Below are positions 23,767 to 36,338 of a stretch of 64,000 bases of DNA, in pieces; the first letter of the stretch is position 1; every line of letters begins with the position of its first letter. The DNA is from Lateolabrax maculatus (taxonomy: Eukaryota; Chordata; Actinopteri; Acropomatiformes; Lateolabracidae): NCBI GenBank assembly GCA_031216445.1, contig CM062206.1:11572001-11636000 (forward strand). Reading direction: 5' to 3'. The notes under the pieces are model-generated. The model was not told the origin of the DNA, did no database searches, and saw only the letters and a program-made list of their open reading frames with translations. A program made the position numbers and the translations under genes.

Positions 23767-26008
23767 CAGCCAAACATCCTACCACCTTCTTACTTCTGTC
23801 AGTCCACATGGACGTGCCTGTATGGACACAAAACACACCCCATGAGTGGAGGGATGAAGTGGCAGCATATAATGGTGATTTAAACGAGGACAAAATATTT
23901 CTTGGTGGACACAATCACACAGTTGAACATGCTCTGCTGCGGTCTGGAGGTTGGACCATGAGAAGATCTTTTGGTCTGCAGTTAAATTTATAACTACGAG
24001 AGAACAGTGGAGACACAAATGATCACACGGATATGAAGTGGATCGGTCTTAGGCAGGTGTCCCATGTGTAGATGCTTCAGTGGAAGCTGTGATTTAACGT
24101 TCGCAGGCAAACAGCACACAAGTCATAGCCAATTTCACAGAGGATTTGAACAATGGCAACAGATTATAGATGGACACACCAGAAGGACATACCAGAAGGA
24201 CATAGGACATGCACATGAACTGGCACCCCAGTGTGCGTGGACCTATTGAGCTGAATGCTGGGATGGAGTGTATCTGTGTGGTCTACCCGCTGAAAGACCC
24301 AGATGGGATATCCCTGCAGCCGTTCTCTCTCATTCAAATCGTATGACCACGGACTAGCTCTCCAAGCCGCTTTCCAGCATTTGTTTAATTTGGGCCTTTT
24401 GTCTCCATCTTTCCTCAGCTCCTCGATTGAAAGCAGCCGCTTTGCCTCTCTTTGCCTCTCTTTTAGGCAGTGAGGAGAATGACAATAATGAGGCCTGGCG
24501 GCTGTCCACTGCTTCACACACAAACATTCACACTTATAATACCAGGAACAGAGACGACACTGCAAATGCAGACACACACAATCGCACTCACTCTGTGCTA
24601 TAGCAGGCACACATACACACATATTTACACACAAATGCAATGTGAAATGAATGCAGGTAGCATAAGCTTTTGTTTGTGCCACACCAAGTGTGCAAATATA
24701 TGTCAGTTGTTTATATTTGCAATTTACTGCAAAGTCTTCATTCAAAATTGTATTATATGCCTGTTTTATATTTTATTATAATTTTGCCAAGTTGATTGAA
24801 AAGATATTCTATATTGCAGAATGTGTCTTTGTTTTGTTTCTGTTCATCTTTAATCCGTTTGCATAAAGAGTCACGCTGGGTGGCCGGCTATATACACACT
24901 CAGCATCTAAACCGATACCCAAATGTATTGAATTTAAACAGAGACGGCTCACACGGGCCACATGTGGGAGACTATATACATAATAATGTGTAAATCAAAC
25001 AATGAGTGGGGCAGTGTTGTCCGCAGAAAACAAGCACATAGCCGTTCCCAGTGCACTGAAAGGAAAACATGGCTGTTTTTGTTGCATGTTGGAGCCGGGA
25101 TGGAAAGCGTATTATTCATTTGGAACATAACTTGTTTATATTCTGACTGAATCTCACGGTTTAACTCCATGTTAGTTCATGACTGCTTGGCCGCTGGGTG
25201 GGAACAAGGATTTGAACTGTGACTGTTTCAGAAAGGATGAGGTCTTGAGCAGCTTGTCAGTCAGCGTGACAGGCTAAAGCCAGACTTCTGAGCAGCCATA
25301 ATGGCGGGTCAGGGACTTTAAACCCATTTTTGACACTCATTCAGTCCCCTTTGTCCTGCGGGTAATTTTACTGAGAACATTTTACTCCATGAAGTCTTAG
25401 CCCATGAAGTCTTAGCTTAGTGCCATGATTCATGTCCGTACTCTCTCCCAGGATTCATACAATCCTGCTGATTGAAACAGCGTGCAATCCAGATTCTGAA
25501 TTATTTGTGTGTCCGCCTTGAGCTAAAGAACTTTGTTTCCGTGGCTGGTGTGATAAGCTCTGTATTTATACTCTACTGAGATGAGATTATTATTTTCTAC
25601 GCTCGAGTCCATTGTTCAGTGTTTGTTATTACTTTCAATCAATGCTTCAATCACTACCTCTATATCACAACATATTAATGACCAAGTATTAGAGCATTGT
25701 TGTTACTTTCTCTGTTATTTCAGACCTCTTTTAAGATAATTTTTATTTACATTTAGCAATAAGCATAGTCTCCAGTGCAGAGATGGGAAGCTGCAGCAGA
25801 CCTGTAGTGATTATTACTGGTTTAGAGGAAACTGTAGGAGTTTTTACTGTGTGCATCTTAGTTATCTGAAGGGAAGCATTTTTCATATGAGGAGAACTGA
25901 ACTGGTCCTCTGAGTACAGACCAGACACTGTGTGATAACGTGGAACAGTAAAGTTTTTCCCAAAGCATTTGTAGCCTCAAACTACTGGTGACCATTATTC
26001 CTTCATTT

Positions 26009-26454
26009 TGAAGGAATAGTTCGACAGTCAGTTAGGTGAGTTTAGCATAAAGACCAGAAACAGGAGGAAACAGCAAGCACTGCTCTGTCTAAAAGTTTTT
26101 AAAAAAAATCCATGTAGCAACGCCTCTAAAACTCACTGGTTAACATGTTAATTTCCTTTGTTTAATCCAAAGTGTGAAAACGACAAGTTGTGGTTTTATG
26201 TTGGGTTATGTGCCGAACTATTTGTTGGCTCTGAACATTTGCAACCAGCAGAGACTGCAGGAAGTCACTGCTCCCAGCCAAGAAATAGTCTGGCACATAA
26301 CCCCTGTAAAATGGCATATTGTCGTTTACAGCCTTTCATTTTTATACAGATTTAACAAGCGAGATATAACATATTAATTGGTGAGCTTTAGAGTTGCTAG
26401 TAGGCAGATTTTGGATCAAGTGTAATTTCCTTCATTTTTAAACTATTCATTTAA
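26009..26454 (+). mobile_element. MITE-like element with AGCATAAAGAC core, copy 2
   Basis: The left end TGAAGGAATAGTTCGACA and right end AAACTATTCATTTAA are imperfect inverted repeats. The core TTTAGCATAAAGACCAG, the CCTCTAAAACTCACTGGTTAAC block and the AAGAAATAGTCTGGCACATA block match the copy at 12945-13430 in order. Confidence 0.7.
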
Positions 26455-27689
26455 GTATTTCTTGCACACTTGCAGAAATGTCTGCTCATGTATTTTTTGA
26501 TAACATTGCATTTTGTAAACAAGCAAACAAATGTTTTGGGAAACGTAAGAGTCCCTGAACCTCAGTACAGAATGCAGTTGTGTTTGAGATTGCAAAGCAC
26601 ATACTGTACATTAGTCCACTGAAAGAAAAATAACTTGTGTTGAAGGCAAAAGTGAAGGCGCAAATGGATCGAAAAGCTCCACTCATGCAGACATGTACAA
26701 CATATCAAAGACATTCCACCTGGAAGAGTTGTGGTGCTGAGATAACGTTTTGAGGGCCTCCGGAGCTACAGAGTGTTGAAGATAACGATACTTTTTGTGA
26801 CCAAATGTTCTTATTTTAAAGTACTAATTCTGAACAATAAAAGCAACAACAGGAAATCCCATCAGAAAGCATTAGTATCTGCTGTTGCCTCCCATCATTT
26901 CAACAACACAACTCTTTAAGCTATACAGCTGGACATATAAATATTCTATTCAAATGTCCTGATCTTGTGTCAGTATCAAACATCAGTGTGCTTTGTATCT
27001 ACACAGTCTACATTGTACTGTAAAGGTAGCCCTGTTCTAGCCTCCAGTGTCTTAGCCTATAGAGACCCCTTACTAAACTATATAACATTTTATAATCTCT
27101 AATATCCAGCCATGACGTTGTGTATGACGTAGTGCATACTTTAGAGATGTATTTGTAACTTCATTTTAGCTGTACTTTGCAATGAATTTCTTCTCTGCAA
27201 ATACATTGTACTATTGTAGCCTATGTATAAAGAAAAAAAAACTACACTCTTTTTTTGCTGCTACACCATTTGTGCCCTATTATGATGTCTTTGTAGAAAA
27301 CAATGCAGTTTTATGTTGTATTAGTATATAAATGCCAATTAATCAATTCATTGTCCACATAAAAGTGTATACTGCATCGTCAAATATATTGAAAATGATA
27401 CCAGGATACAACCGTGATGTTACAGATGTTATTAAAGGAAATGTCTTATTTTTTGTATAAACCTCTAGTTTTCTTCCTGTCACTGTTTATCCACACTGCT
27501 GTCCCCATGTAATGTCCCTCAGCTTTGACCTCATCCCCCTCATCTCTTTGTTTTTAATCTCTCATTTGATGGTAATGAAAGGTAAACAGAGGCTTTTGAT
27601 TACAGTGACACCCTTACACGTGACGTGGTGTTATGAGACATAATATTGTTCCCTCTCCTCCTCTCATTTGTGCTGCTGAGTCAGAAGCT

Positions 27690-28330
27690 GGTCAAGTACA
27701 AAGGTGTGCAGGCTGTGCTAGCAAGTTAATTTACTCAAGTACAGTTATGAGGAACTTGTTCTCTACTTGCGTATTTCCATTTAAACTACTTTATGGTTCT
27801 GCTCCACTACATTTCAGAGGCATATGATCAATTCAACTTTAACTTTAACATTTAACATTAAATTTGTCTCAGCCAGGTGGAAAATAGGCACACACAGGCT
27901 TAAACATACAATACATAAAACATAATAAAATACAGAATATTAAGCAAATAGTAAAGCAATGTAAAACAAATGTTAAAAAACCTGCTTACATAAATCCATA
28001 TAGTAACAATAAATGTTAAGTGACAGTATTATGTAAAAGCTGGAGTACATCCAGCTATTAACACCCAATCTGATCATCAGTGGTTAAAAGAACACCTCAC
28101 TCACATAAAATATATTGCCTTTCTACAGATTAAACTACCCAACAGAGTGTAAAATAGTTAAAATTGTCTCCAAGCTGTTCACAGGTTAATCAGCAGTAAC
28201 AGTAATAATAAAGTTATATAATATAGTGATTTAACACTTGCAGGGGCCATGCTGCATCATGAAATTTTAAGTAGATTTTGCTGATAATATAGCTCTACTT
28301 TTACCTGAGTAAAATAATGATTTGAAATGT
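27690..28330 (-). repeat. Dispersed 'AGAAGTATTCAGATC' family, probable inverted copy
   Basis: CTCCACTACATTTCAGAGG at about 27801 is the inverted form of the right-hand part of the family, and the segment closes with TTTTACCTGAGTAAAATAA. The middle is diverged, so limits and family membership are approximate. Confidence 0.45.
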
Positions 28331-29929
28331 TTTTACATCATGGCATGACTTATTTCACTTAAAGCAATAATATGTAATTTTTAAAAAGATTTTACAAATG
28401 AAAAGTTGAATTCATAAGCAATAAAACGCACCCTTTCTCAGTTCAAAAGACTCTTTATTGCTACAGCCTCACTCAGTCTGGTATGACCAGTAGCACATAG
28501 TACATATGTTATTGCTGAGCACTGTGCCTTTTATCCCCCTGGCATCGTTGATGATGAACATGACGATGATGATGACGATGATGATGAAAGTTGCTGGCAG
28601 TATGATGTTCTGTCCTCATTTGTTCCCTCATTATCATCTCACATTACAGAGCAGACTTTAGACCAAAGGAAGGGTAATAAGTTAATGACGGCCTATTTGT
28701 ATCACAGTCACTGGCGGTAAATTGATAAAAGCTTGACAGTAGTATCGGTGATGATTGATGGCGTGTATATTAGAAGAAGTTTAATTTGGCCATCATTATT
28801 CTTTACAGAGTGCGAAAAAAAGATGAGAGGATGCAAGAGGAGAGGAGCTGAAAAGGGAGAGAATAGGAGCTAAATGCTGCTGCCAACCTGTCTGTCTGGA
28901 AGGGCATTATGCCAGTACTAAATATAGCTGCAAGATTATGGAGACAGAGAGAGAAAGAGAGAGAGAGAGAAATAGAAAAGGACAGAGTGAGTCATGTATC
29001 TCGATACAGAAAAGATGCTTTTACTCCAAAATCTGCTTTTTAAAGCTCTGCGCTTGTCAGAAACCCCCCAAAATGTGTCATCATTCTAGTGAATAATAAT
29101 AATGGAAGAGGTAGAATCACTCAGACTTTCATATGGCTCTTTGACTATTTCTCTTTTTGTTTCAAGCATGAATCTGACTTCCTCTGTGTATTTTCAACTA
29201 GTAGCTCACATGTGTCCCTCCCTGCCTGCCTCCCTCCATCTCTCTGCACCCCTCACTCCATCCATCTCCCTCTGTGTCTCTCAGTCTTTGCACTTGTATC
29301 AGGACTTCCTGTATTTTTCCACCTTGCTTTTTCTGCGTTCAGAGTCGTGTTTTTCTAATAACTCCAGCCATAGTTTCCTCCCTGCTTTTGTAGCAGCAGC
29401 TGTGTTGAAGCAGGTACTGGACGCTATCTGGTCTGCAAGTGTGTTTTGTCAGATGGTATCAGCACTCCTGTGTGTGAGAGAGAGACAGAGATAAAAGACT
29501 GAGAGAGAGATTGAGTTCAATATGTTCAGTGTAAAGAAGAGTCATGTGTGTTTGCTGGTTTCTGTTAAACTGACAGGAAAGTGAGTGTTTTTTAACATCT
29601 CTTGTGAATACAAAGAACTTTTTTATTTTATTCTACAGAACAAACAAACAGCGTTATCTCCAACAGAAACATGGATCCACAGGCCTCGTCTGTCTCAGTC
29701 CACTGAAGGACATCAACCTTGATAAAAGATTTACAGTTCTTGTTACTACATGGGAAAAAGTACCTGCAAAGTTTACTCTATTGGCATGACCAAAATCAAG
29801 TCCAATTTTCCTAAGCTTGTTGTGCAATGTGTACAATATAAGTGTAATACTTCAGAATGTAAAAAAGACTAACATACGCTGTACTGCATGATTTAAAACT
29901 AATCATTAACAAGACTTAGAGTCTGCAGA

Positions 29930-30512
29930 CATGCCAGCAGCTCTGTGAGCCTGTAGTAATACACACAGAGGTGCTTTAAACTAAATGCTAAAGTCAACAT
30001 GCTCACAATTACAAAGCTACGATGTTGATGTTCTGCAGGTATAATGTTCACCATGTTCACCATGTTCACCATCTTTGTTTATCGTGTTAGCATCCTAACA
30101 TTTGCAAATTAGCACTAAACACAAAGTACGGCAGAGACTGACGGGAACGTTATAGGTTTTACAGTTATTTGGTCATAAATCAAAGTATTAATGGGTATAG
30201 TATTAATATATTTGACCTGATGATTGAGTAAAGTGAAATGAAAAGTCAGAGGATAGTCAAAGTTATTATAATTAGGGGGACATGAATATCTGAACCAAAT
30301 TTCATGACAAGCCATCCAATAGTTGCTAAGACATTTCACTCAAATTCACAAATGTCAACCTCATGGTGGTGCTACAGTAAAAGTCATTGGATCGCCAAAG
30401 TCATTATGATTCATCCTCTGAGGACAATGAATGTCTGTACAAAACTTAATGGCAATCCATCCAATAGTTGATGAGATGTTCAGTCTGGACCAAAGTGGCG
30501 GGCCGACCAACC
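29930..30512 (-). repeat. Dispersed 'TTTGGTCCAGACTGAAA' repeat, inverted near full copy
   Basis: Ends with TCAGTCTGGACCAAAGTGG, the reverse of the family start. Inside are CAATCCATCCAATAGTTG, CCTCATGGTGGTGCTACAG and ATTTGCAAATTAGCACTAAAC, matching in reverse order the copy at 39590-40050. A 9-mer ATGTTCACC is tandemly repeated three times near 30044-30071. Confidence 0.75.
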
Positions 30513-32250
30513 AACTGACTTTCTTACACCACTAGCATAGCTATAAATATAAACAATATAAGAATATATATTTGAACAACTGAATGAAGTGCACAAAAGA
30601 AAAGAGATAAGATCAAAAAGAAAAGGGAGATTTTGAAGGAGAAACTGTTCTCTTCTGTACCGATGTGGGTAATTTTGTTCAGCAAAACAGATTAAAACAT
30701 CAAATAATGTGTGAAAGCATAAAGGGGAGTGTTTCGAAGGAAGAGATAAGTGTGGTGGATTATATTGAGGTATAAAAGGTGAAGGGGAGTGTAGATGAGG
30801 GGTGGTGCAGGGCATGGGGGAGGGGTGCAGGCGTAGAGGTTTTTTGTGGTTGGGGGTCTAGCGGGTAAGTAGGTGAGGGCATAGTTGTGGTCTGGGCATG
30901 CTTGATCCTGTCAGGCGGAGGATGCAGGTACCAGTAGGAGTGAAAGGAGATCAGAGAGCCTGCTGGATGTTATCTCTCTCTGTCCATACCATACCTGCAG
31001 GTCGACTCACCTGAGGAGGCAGCCAATCACCTTCTCCGACTGACTGTCTGCTCATTCCTCCTCTGGAGCAGAGTACTTACTCAAAACGTTTATTTCGCCT
31101 ACATCACTCATGACACATCTTGTTTTGGTTGCAGCAGGCATTAGTCAGAAGTGACAATCAATCTCTTTCAACAGGTTCCTTTTATGATTCTGTAGGTTCA
31201 CCATGTTCCTCTGGTAATAATTCAGGCATAACAGCAATCAGTGTTACTTCTTTCCTCTGTGATTCTGATGTTTCTGCTCCAACATACGGAAATAAATCAC
31301 CTGAGTAAAGTAAATGCATGCTTTTCAGATCAATGCTATCCATTATTGTATTTTCAGTTATTAACAGTGTGTTTTTATCTTAACTCTATGAGGATGTAGC
31401 AGGGTACATATTACGTAACATAATTTCAATGTAGCATGTATCATTTCATAATTTAAGCTAAATTAGATTTTTTTTAAACACAGCAGTAGTTTTATGTGGA
31501 AAGAAGCTGTAGTAAGTGCCTATAGAAATGATGTACAACTTCTAGCGTTGCTGAATTGATCTTGTACCAACATGGGAACTTGTTCTGTTTTTGTGGTACT
31601 TGCAAGGCTGGATCACCAACAAGGCAAAGCACACAACTGCCCCCAAGGATACCCGAAAACGTCAGGTTGAAATTCACTGTTTGTCACCTGATTTATGGTA
31701 ATTGTAACTTTGTCGGGGTATACAGTAATATGTACTTCTCAAGCACTTAACTGACATGATGACCATCGTTGGGCAGGTCCCAGTTTACAACCTGATCTTC
31801 AGATCCTGTGTCAAAATTTAGTTTTAAGACCATCATTATTTCAGTTTCAATGGGGAATATACTCACTCGTATTTAATCAAATCACCACACACCTGACATT
31901 ATATAATTATCCAGCATAGTAAAACTGCACAGAATACACAGAGAGGGGAGGGATGGTGGTTACTTTGGGCCTGTGAGCCTAGAGCCCTTTAGGGTTAATC
32001 TGCCTCCAAATCAACTTTAAAAGGGCCAAATTATAGTTTATCTTTATTGATGATAATTATTTTACTGGTTTGTTTGTAATAGGATGTTACCTCGTCACCT
32101 GTACTCCTATTTTATAAAGTTATAGCCTTTACTGTGCCATCCTGGACATTTTGTATTCGTTAGTGATTTACTCTCCTTCTTCTCCATAATGTAAAGTAAA
32201 CTAAACGTGATCTTTTGTTACTGTGAAGGTTGATCTGTAACCAGGAGGAG

Positions 32251-32340
32251 TGGCGCCCCCTGGCGGTCACGTGGTGCGCCTGCAGGGATTTTCCGCCACG
32301 ACGAAGTAGACGTGGCAGTGACGTCAGCGCCGGAAGTGAC
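32251..32340. promoter_or_regulatory. stx5: STX5 promoter: CTCF-like, E-box, GASE-type, CRE and ETS sites
   Basis: Within 90 bases lie: a minus-strand CTCF-like CCGCCAGGGGGCGC (32253-32266), a palindromic CACGTG E-box (32268-32273), ACGTGGC (32310-32316), which matches the Golgi stress response element core, a perfect CRE TGACGTCA (32319-32326) and an ETS-type CCGGAAGTG (32330-32338). No TATA box is seen. The non-coding first exon with a GTAAGT donor follows immediately. Site identity is read directly; occupancy is inference. Confidence 0.65.
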
Positions 32341-32427
32341 CCGGATCGGAACTTTAACTCCAGGCTTGATGAGTTTTCACCAGAAACATCGACGGCTCTC
32401 GATGGATACGATGTGATATCGACTCGA
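32340..32427 (+). other. stx5: Non-coding first exon of STX5 (5' limit uncertain)
   Basis: Follows the CRE/ETS promoter and ends in a strong donor (CTCGA|GTAAGT at 32428). It probably joins the acceptor at 32933, which opens the exon carrying the STX5 start codon. The transcription start is not determined. Confidence 0.55.
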
Positions 32428-32947
32428 GTAAGTAGGAACTGTGGGGAATTTCGTCTTTTCAGGTGGGATTAAACCTCGCGTGGTTAGTTTAGGCCGAGTC
32501 GCACCGCGGCGGAGGCGGGAGAAACCGAGCAGAAAGCCCGGTAGCTTCGGGTAGCTAGCGGTAGCCCGTGAGCCGGTCAGGCCGCGATCAGCTGTGTGTC
32601 GGTGGGCGGCCTGCACACACGGAGACCCGGTCCAGACTAGATCTCTAATCATTATTACCTAACCGTGCGAGTATTTAGCTCGCCTGTGGCTTTATTTGGG
32701 AGTCGTGGAGGTTATTTGCTGTTTGTCGCCCGGTTGTTGTGGTTCAGTCGGTTGGTGCGAGCGAACCGGGCTGTTATCTAACGGTACCGGTTGGCTTTTT
32801 TTTTTGTTTTACCACCGTACCTACCTGGTGAAACTGTGTCGTTTATCAGCTGAGATTCAAGCTGCCAGCATGTGAGCCTAAACGTAGTATTGACACGTCT
32901 CTCTCTCTCTCTTTTTCCCCCCCGTTACCGCAGACGTGTGTGTACAC

Positions 32948-32971
32948 ATGGATACTCCGCCTTGGTTGTGA
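32948..32971 (+). promoter_or_regulatory. stx5: Seven-codon upstream reading frame in the STX5 leader
   Basis: ATG at 32948, stop TGA at 32969-32971, in the same frame as the main ATG at 33101 and in the same exon. The stop blocks any in-frame N-terminal extension within this exon. Confidence 0.6.
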
Positions 32972-33100
32972 GCTTGTCCGCACAGCTGGAGGTCTTCTGA
33001 TCTCCCCATCGCACAGAGCAGAGGAGCAGGATCCGGATCCGGTGGTCCCAGGTGGTTTCTGGTCTACAAGCGGGCTGCTGAGCCTCTTTCCGGCGGCAGG

Positions 33101-36100
33101 ATGACGTGCCGTGACCGGACTCTCGAGTTTCAGTCCGCCTGCAAATCTCTCCAGGGCAGACCGGTATGTTAATACAGGACACCCCACATCACAGCACCAT
33201 AATAACAATAATAATAATAATAATAAGAAGAAGAAGAAGAAGAAGGATCACTTCATGTAAAATTAGGCAACTTTATAGCATGTACAGTTATAAGTACACT
33301 GAGGTGTTTTTACTGTAGTTTTCTGGGTTGTTTAGTTTTGGTTTTGGTTCCTTATTTACTCCCTGCCTACTTTTAGTCGCACATTTTGATGAGGTTAAGC
33401 ACAAATTGTCTGCCTTCAGCTGTGACGAGATGCCTGTTTTAACTGTAAATCCCAAACAAGCAACAAAATGTGATTTCCAATCTCAAAAATATTGGCAAAT
33501 GGTAATCAATCCATATGAGTTATCCCAGAAATATTGGCGTGTGTATATGTTGGCTGATGTAAAACAACCAAGTTTATTTTTCAACTGGAAAATGTCCCAC
33601 TCAGTGCATCATGGTCAAACCCTCAAATATCACTATTAGTATCGACATCAATAATCCAGTATCGGATGGACTATCATCACAAGTTATCAGTGCTCATAAT
33701 GACACCATAAACATGTTTACTTAGTTCAACCAACAGCTCAAAAGCGCATTAATTAGTAATGAAGAAATAAAAGGAAACATGTTACATGGAAATATTTGGA
33801 ATTTTCACATAAAAATAAACAACAAAGTTTAGTGGGTCAACAAACTTGGAATCAATAAATTCCCTGTTGACCAATTGATTAGTGCTAAATCGATGCTGAG
33901 TTCTTTTGCCATATTTTCACCGTTACCCCTCTGCCTCTTATTTTAAATTTATCTTTTCATCTCATACTTTCTGTTTGTTTACTTCCCCTGGCAGAATGGA
34001 GTCCAGCCTACTAAACCAGCTCTCAGCGCCCTCAGGCAGCGCAGTGACTTTACAGTTATGGCCAAGTAAGTTCCTCATTGTCTGTTTTCTTATGTGTTTC
34101 ATCAGCTAAAAAATATTTGCCAAATCTACTTGTTCCTTTGTGTTGATTTTGGGTGTTGAATTATTTTTGTTCACACATTATTATCCTCCTCATACTTATT
34201 GCATGTGAAATACAACTTTATTGCACTTGTAAGCTGGGTTAGAATTCTAACTAACGTGTATCCCAAAATGTTGGAGTATTCCTTTAGTATGTCCATGACA
34301 AAGAAAGTTATTTTTGTGTGTTTGTGTCCTTGTAGGAGAATTGGAAAAGACTTGAGCAATACATTTGCCAAACTGGAAAAGCTCACTATTTGTAAGTGTT
34401 CCTTTAATGTTATTTTACCATCATTTAAAATGCTCTAAAAATCTTGTGTTTGTGTATCATAATGTCCAAAGTGCTGATTCTACGTGTTGTCGTTTTGATG
34501 TTTTAGTGGCAAAAAGAAAATCCCTATTTGACGACAAGGCAGTGGAGATCGAGGAGCTAACGTACATCATTAAACAAGTGAGTTGAATTGTTAACATCCC
34601 ATGAAATGTGGTTTTGCACACACTGTACATAATTTATGAATAGAGCAGCCATCTATATCCCATAAATATCTAGTAAATTAATAAAATATATATCCACTGC
34701 TTTCTACCCCTCCTGTGTTAATGTTTTTAGGACATCAACAGTCTAAACAAACAGATTGCACAGCTGCAGGACTTGGTGAGGTCCCGTGGGGCTCCAGGTG
34801 GCCGACATATCCAAACCCACTCTAACACTATTGTGGTGTCACTACAGGTATATTCAATAAGGTCTAATTCATACTATATTATATATGTTTGTATTGAGTC
34901 CAATTGACTCAAACTATTTAAATCCTGGTAAACTTTTCTTCCATGGGCAGTGTTTTTTCTTTTTTTTTGCCATTTTGAGCAGGAAGTAGTTTGAAAAGTC
35001 ATGGCAGTGGCTTTGTATCTCAAATATAATGGCATCAGAAAATGTTTTGCACATAGCTGAAATAAGCTGAACTTTAACTTTGCTGTATCTTTTGTTGTCC
35101 ACAGTCCAAACTGGCTTCAATGTCCAATGACTTCAAATCAGTCCTAGAAGTCAGAACAGAGGTGAGAAAGATTTGGTATATACTGAATCATTCAAATGCA
35201 GAAAATACTAAAAACTAAAGTTTTGAAATGGGTCACAGGTTTCTTCTCAGTCATGTTTACCGTTTCCAACATTTTTTCTCTTTTTCTGCAGAACCTGAAG
35301 CAGCAGCGCAGCAGGAGAGAGCAGTTCTCCCAGCCTCCTGTCTCCACTTCTCCTCTGATGGCCAACAACTTCAGTAAGTCCAACCCCATCTTGGCTTCAC
35401 ACTTGTAGTCACTCTCTAGGATTTTTACATGGGTCTCGCATTGAAGTAATGGCACCAAGAGGTAAACACAGCAGGCTGTTGTACATTCATGAGGGCGTGT
35501 TCACTCTATACTGATATTACTTTTTTTTCTGCTGATTAAACACTTTCATTCATTCACTTTGTCAGTATCAACAAGCAGCAGTATTGCACTCAAATCACTA
35601 CCTAAAAACAATCAAGACAAAGGTAAAAGGTAGCTGTAAATTTCCAATCGCGACGTTCTGGTCTGATTCAGGTTTTATACTAACAGGTGTAACCTTACAT
35701 GCAGCACAAACTCTACCCTCAAACATTTTATTCTGGTCATCTGCATTGCATTGCTCTAAAAATTTGAATGTTTTCCAACTTTAGAAATAAATTGTTTCCT
35801 AAAACATTGCCTGCTCTTCATCCGTTTATCAGTTTCAAAACAGACAGTTTCAAAGAGTTTAATAGAGTGAACACACCTTTATTTACTTCTTTGTTTTGGC
35901 TTTTAAATGAATATTTCGACTTGTCTGGCTCCTGTTCAGTTAACCATTTTGCCAAACTAATAGCTAAACATTTTGCTAAACAGGCTTCTTACCAGAGACC
36001 CTCTAATGAGCACAGGGAGCTCATATGCTTCCTGTCCAGACATTTACACTGCCAGTAAAATGTTAATGAACAGCCTACATTTCAGCCTTTTTGGTTAGAT

Positions 36101-36291
36101 CTCAAACATTATGCTCATTGTTGGTATCCTACAATAAATTAGGTAGGTCGCAATGTGATATCTGAGTTTACAATATTGAAATAACCTATATCTAATTTAA
36201 AATTTGTTTGATTATTATCGCTTAACTGGTCGACCTGTCCAGGACATCTACCTTAAATAATGTACAAATTGTACTATTGTTATTATTGTTG

Positions 36292-36338
<47 letters not shown>

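Larger units (their letters stand above)
23477..32250. other. VEGFB 3' flank and gene-free spacer
   Basis: No coding exon recognised in about 8.8 kb. The first part is presumably VEGFB 3' UTR; candidate poly(A) signals are ATTAAA at 23664 and AATAAA at 26836, with no clear choice. It contains a (GT)n tract (23688-23766), MITE-like and dispersed repeats (26009-26454, 27690-28330, 29930-30512), a GAT/GAC trinucleotide patch (28548-28587) and a GA-rich run near 28947-28975. The remaining open frames are short or low-complexity and match no family I know. Confidence 0.55.

Noticed and set aside
24164..24745. Minus-strand open frame of 193 codons in the VEGFB 3' flank
   Set aside because: Composition is irregular and cysteine-rich with no domain I recognise, no splice partners and no conservation evidence; it looks like a chance frame.
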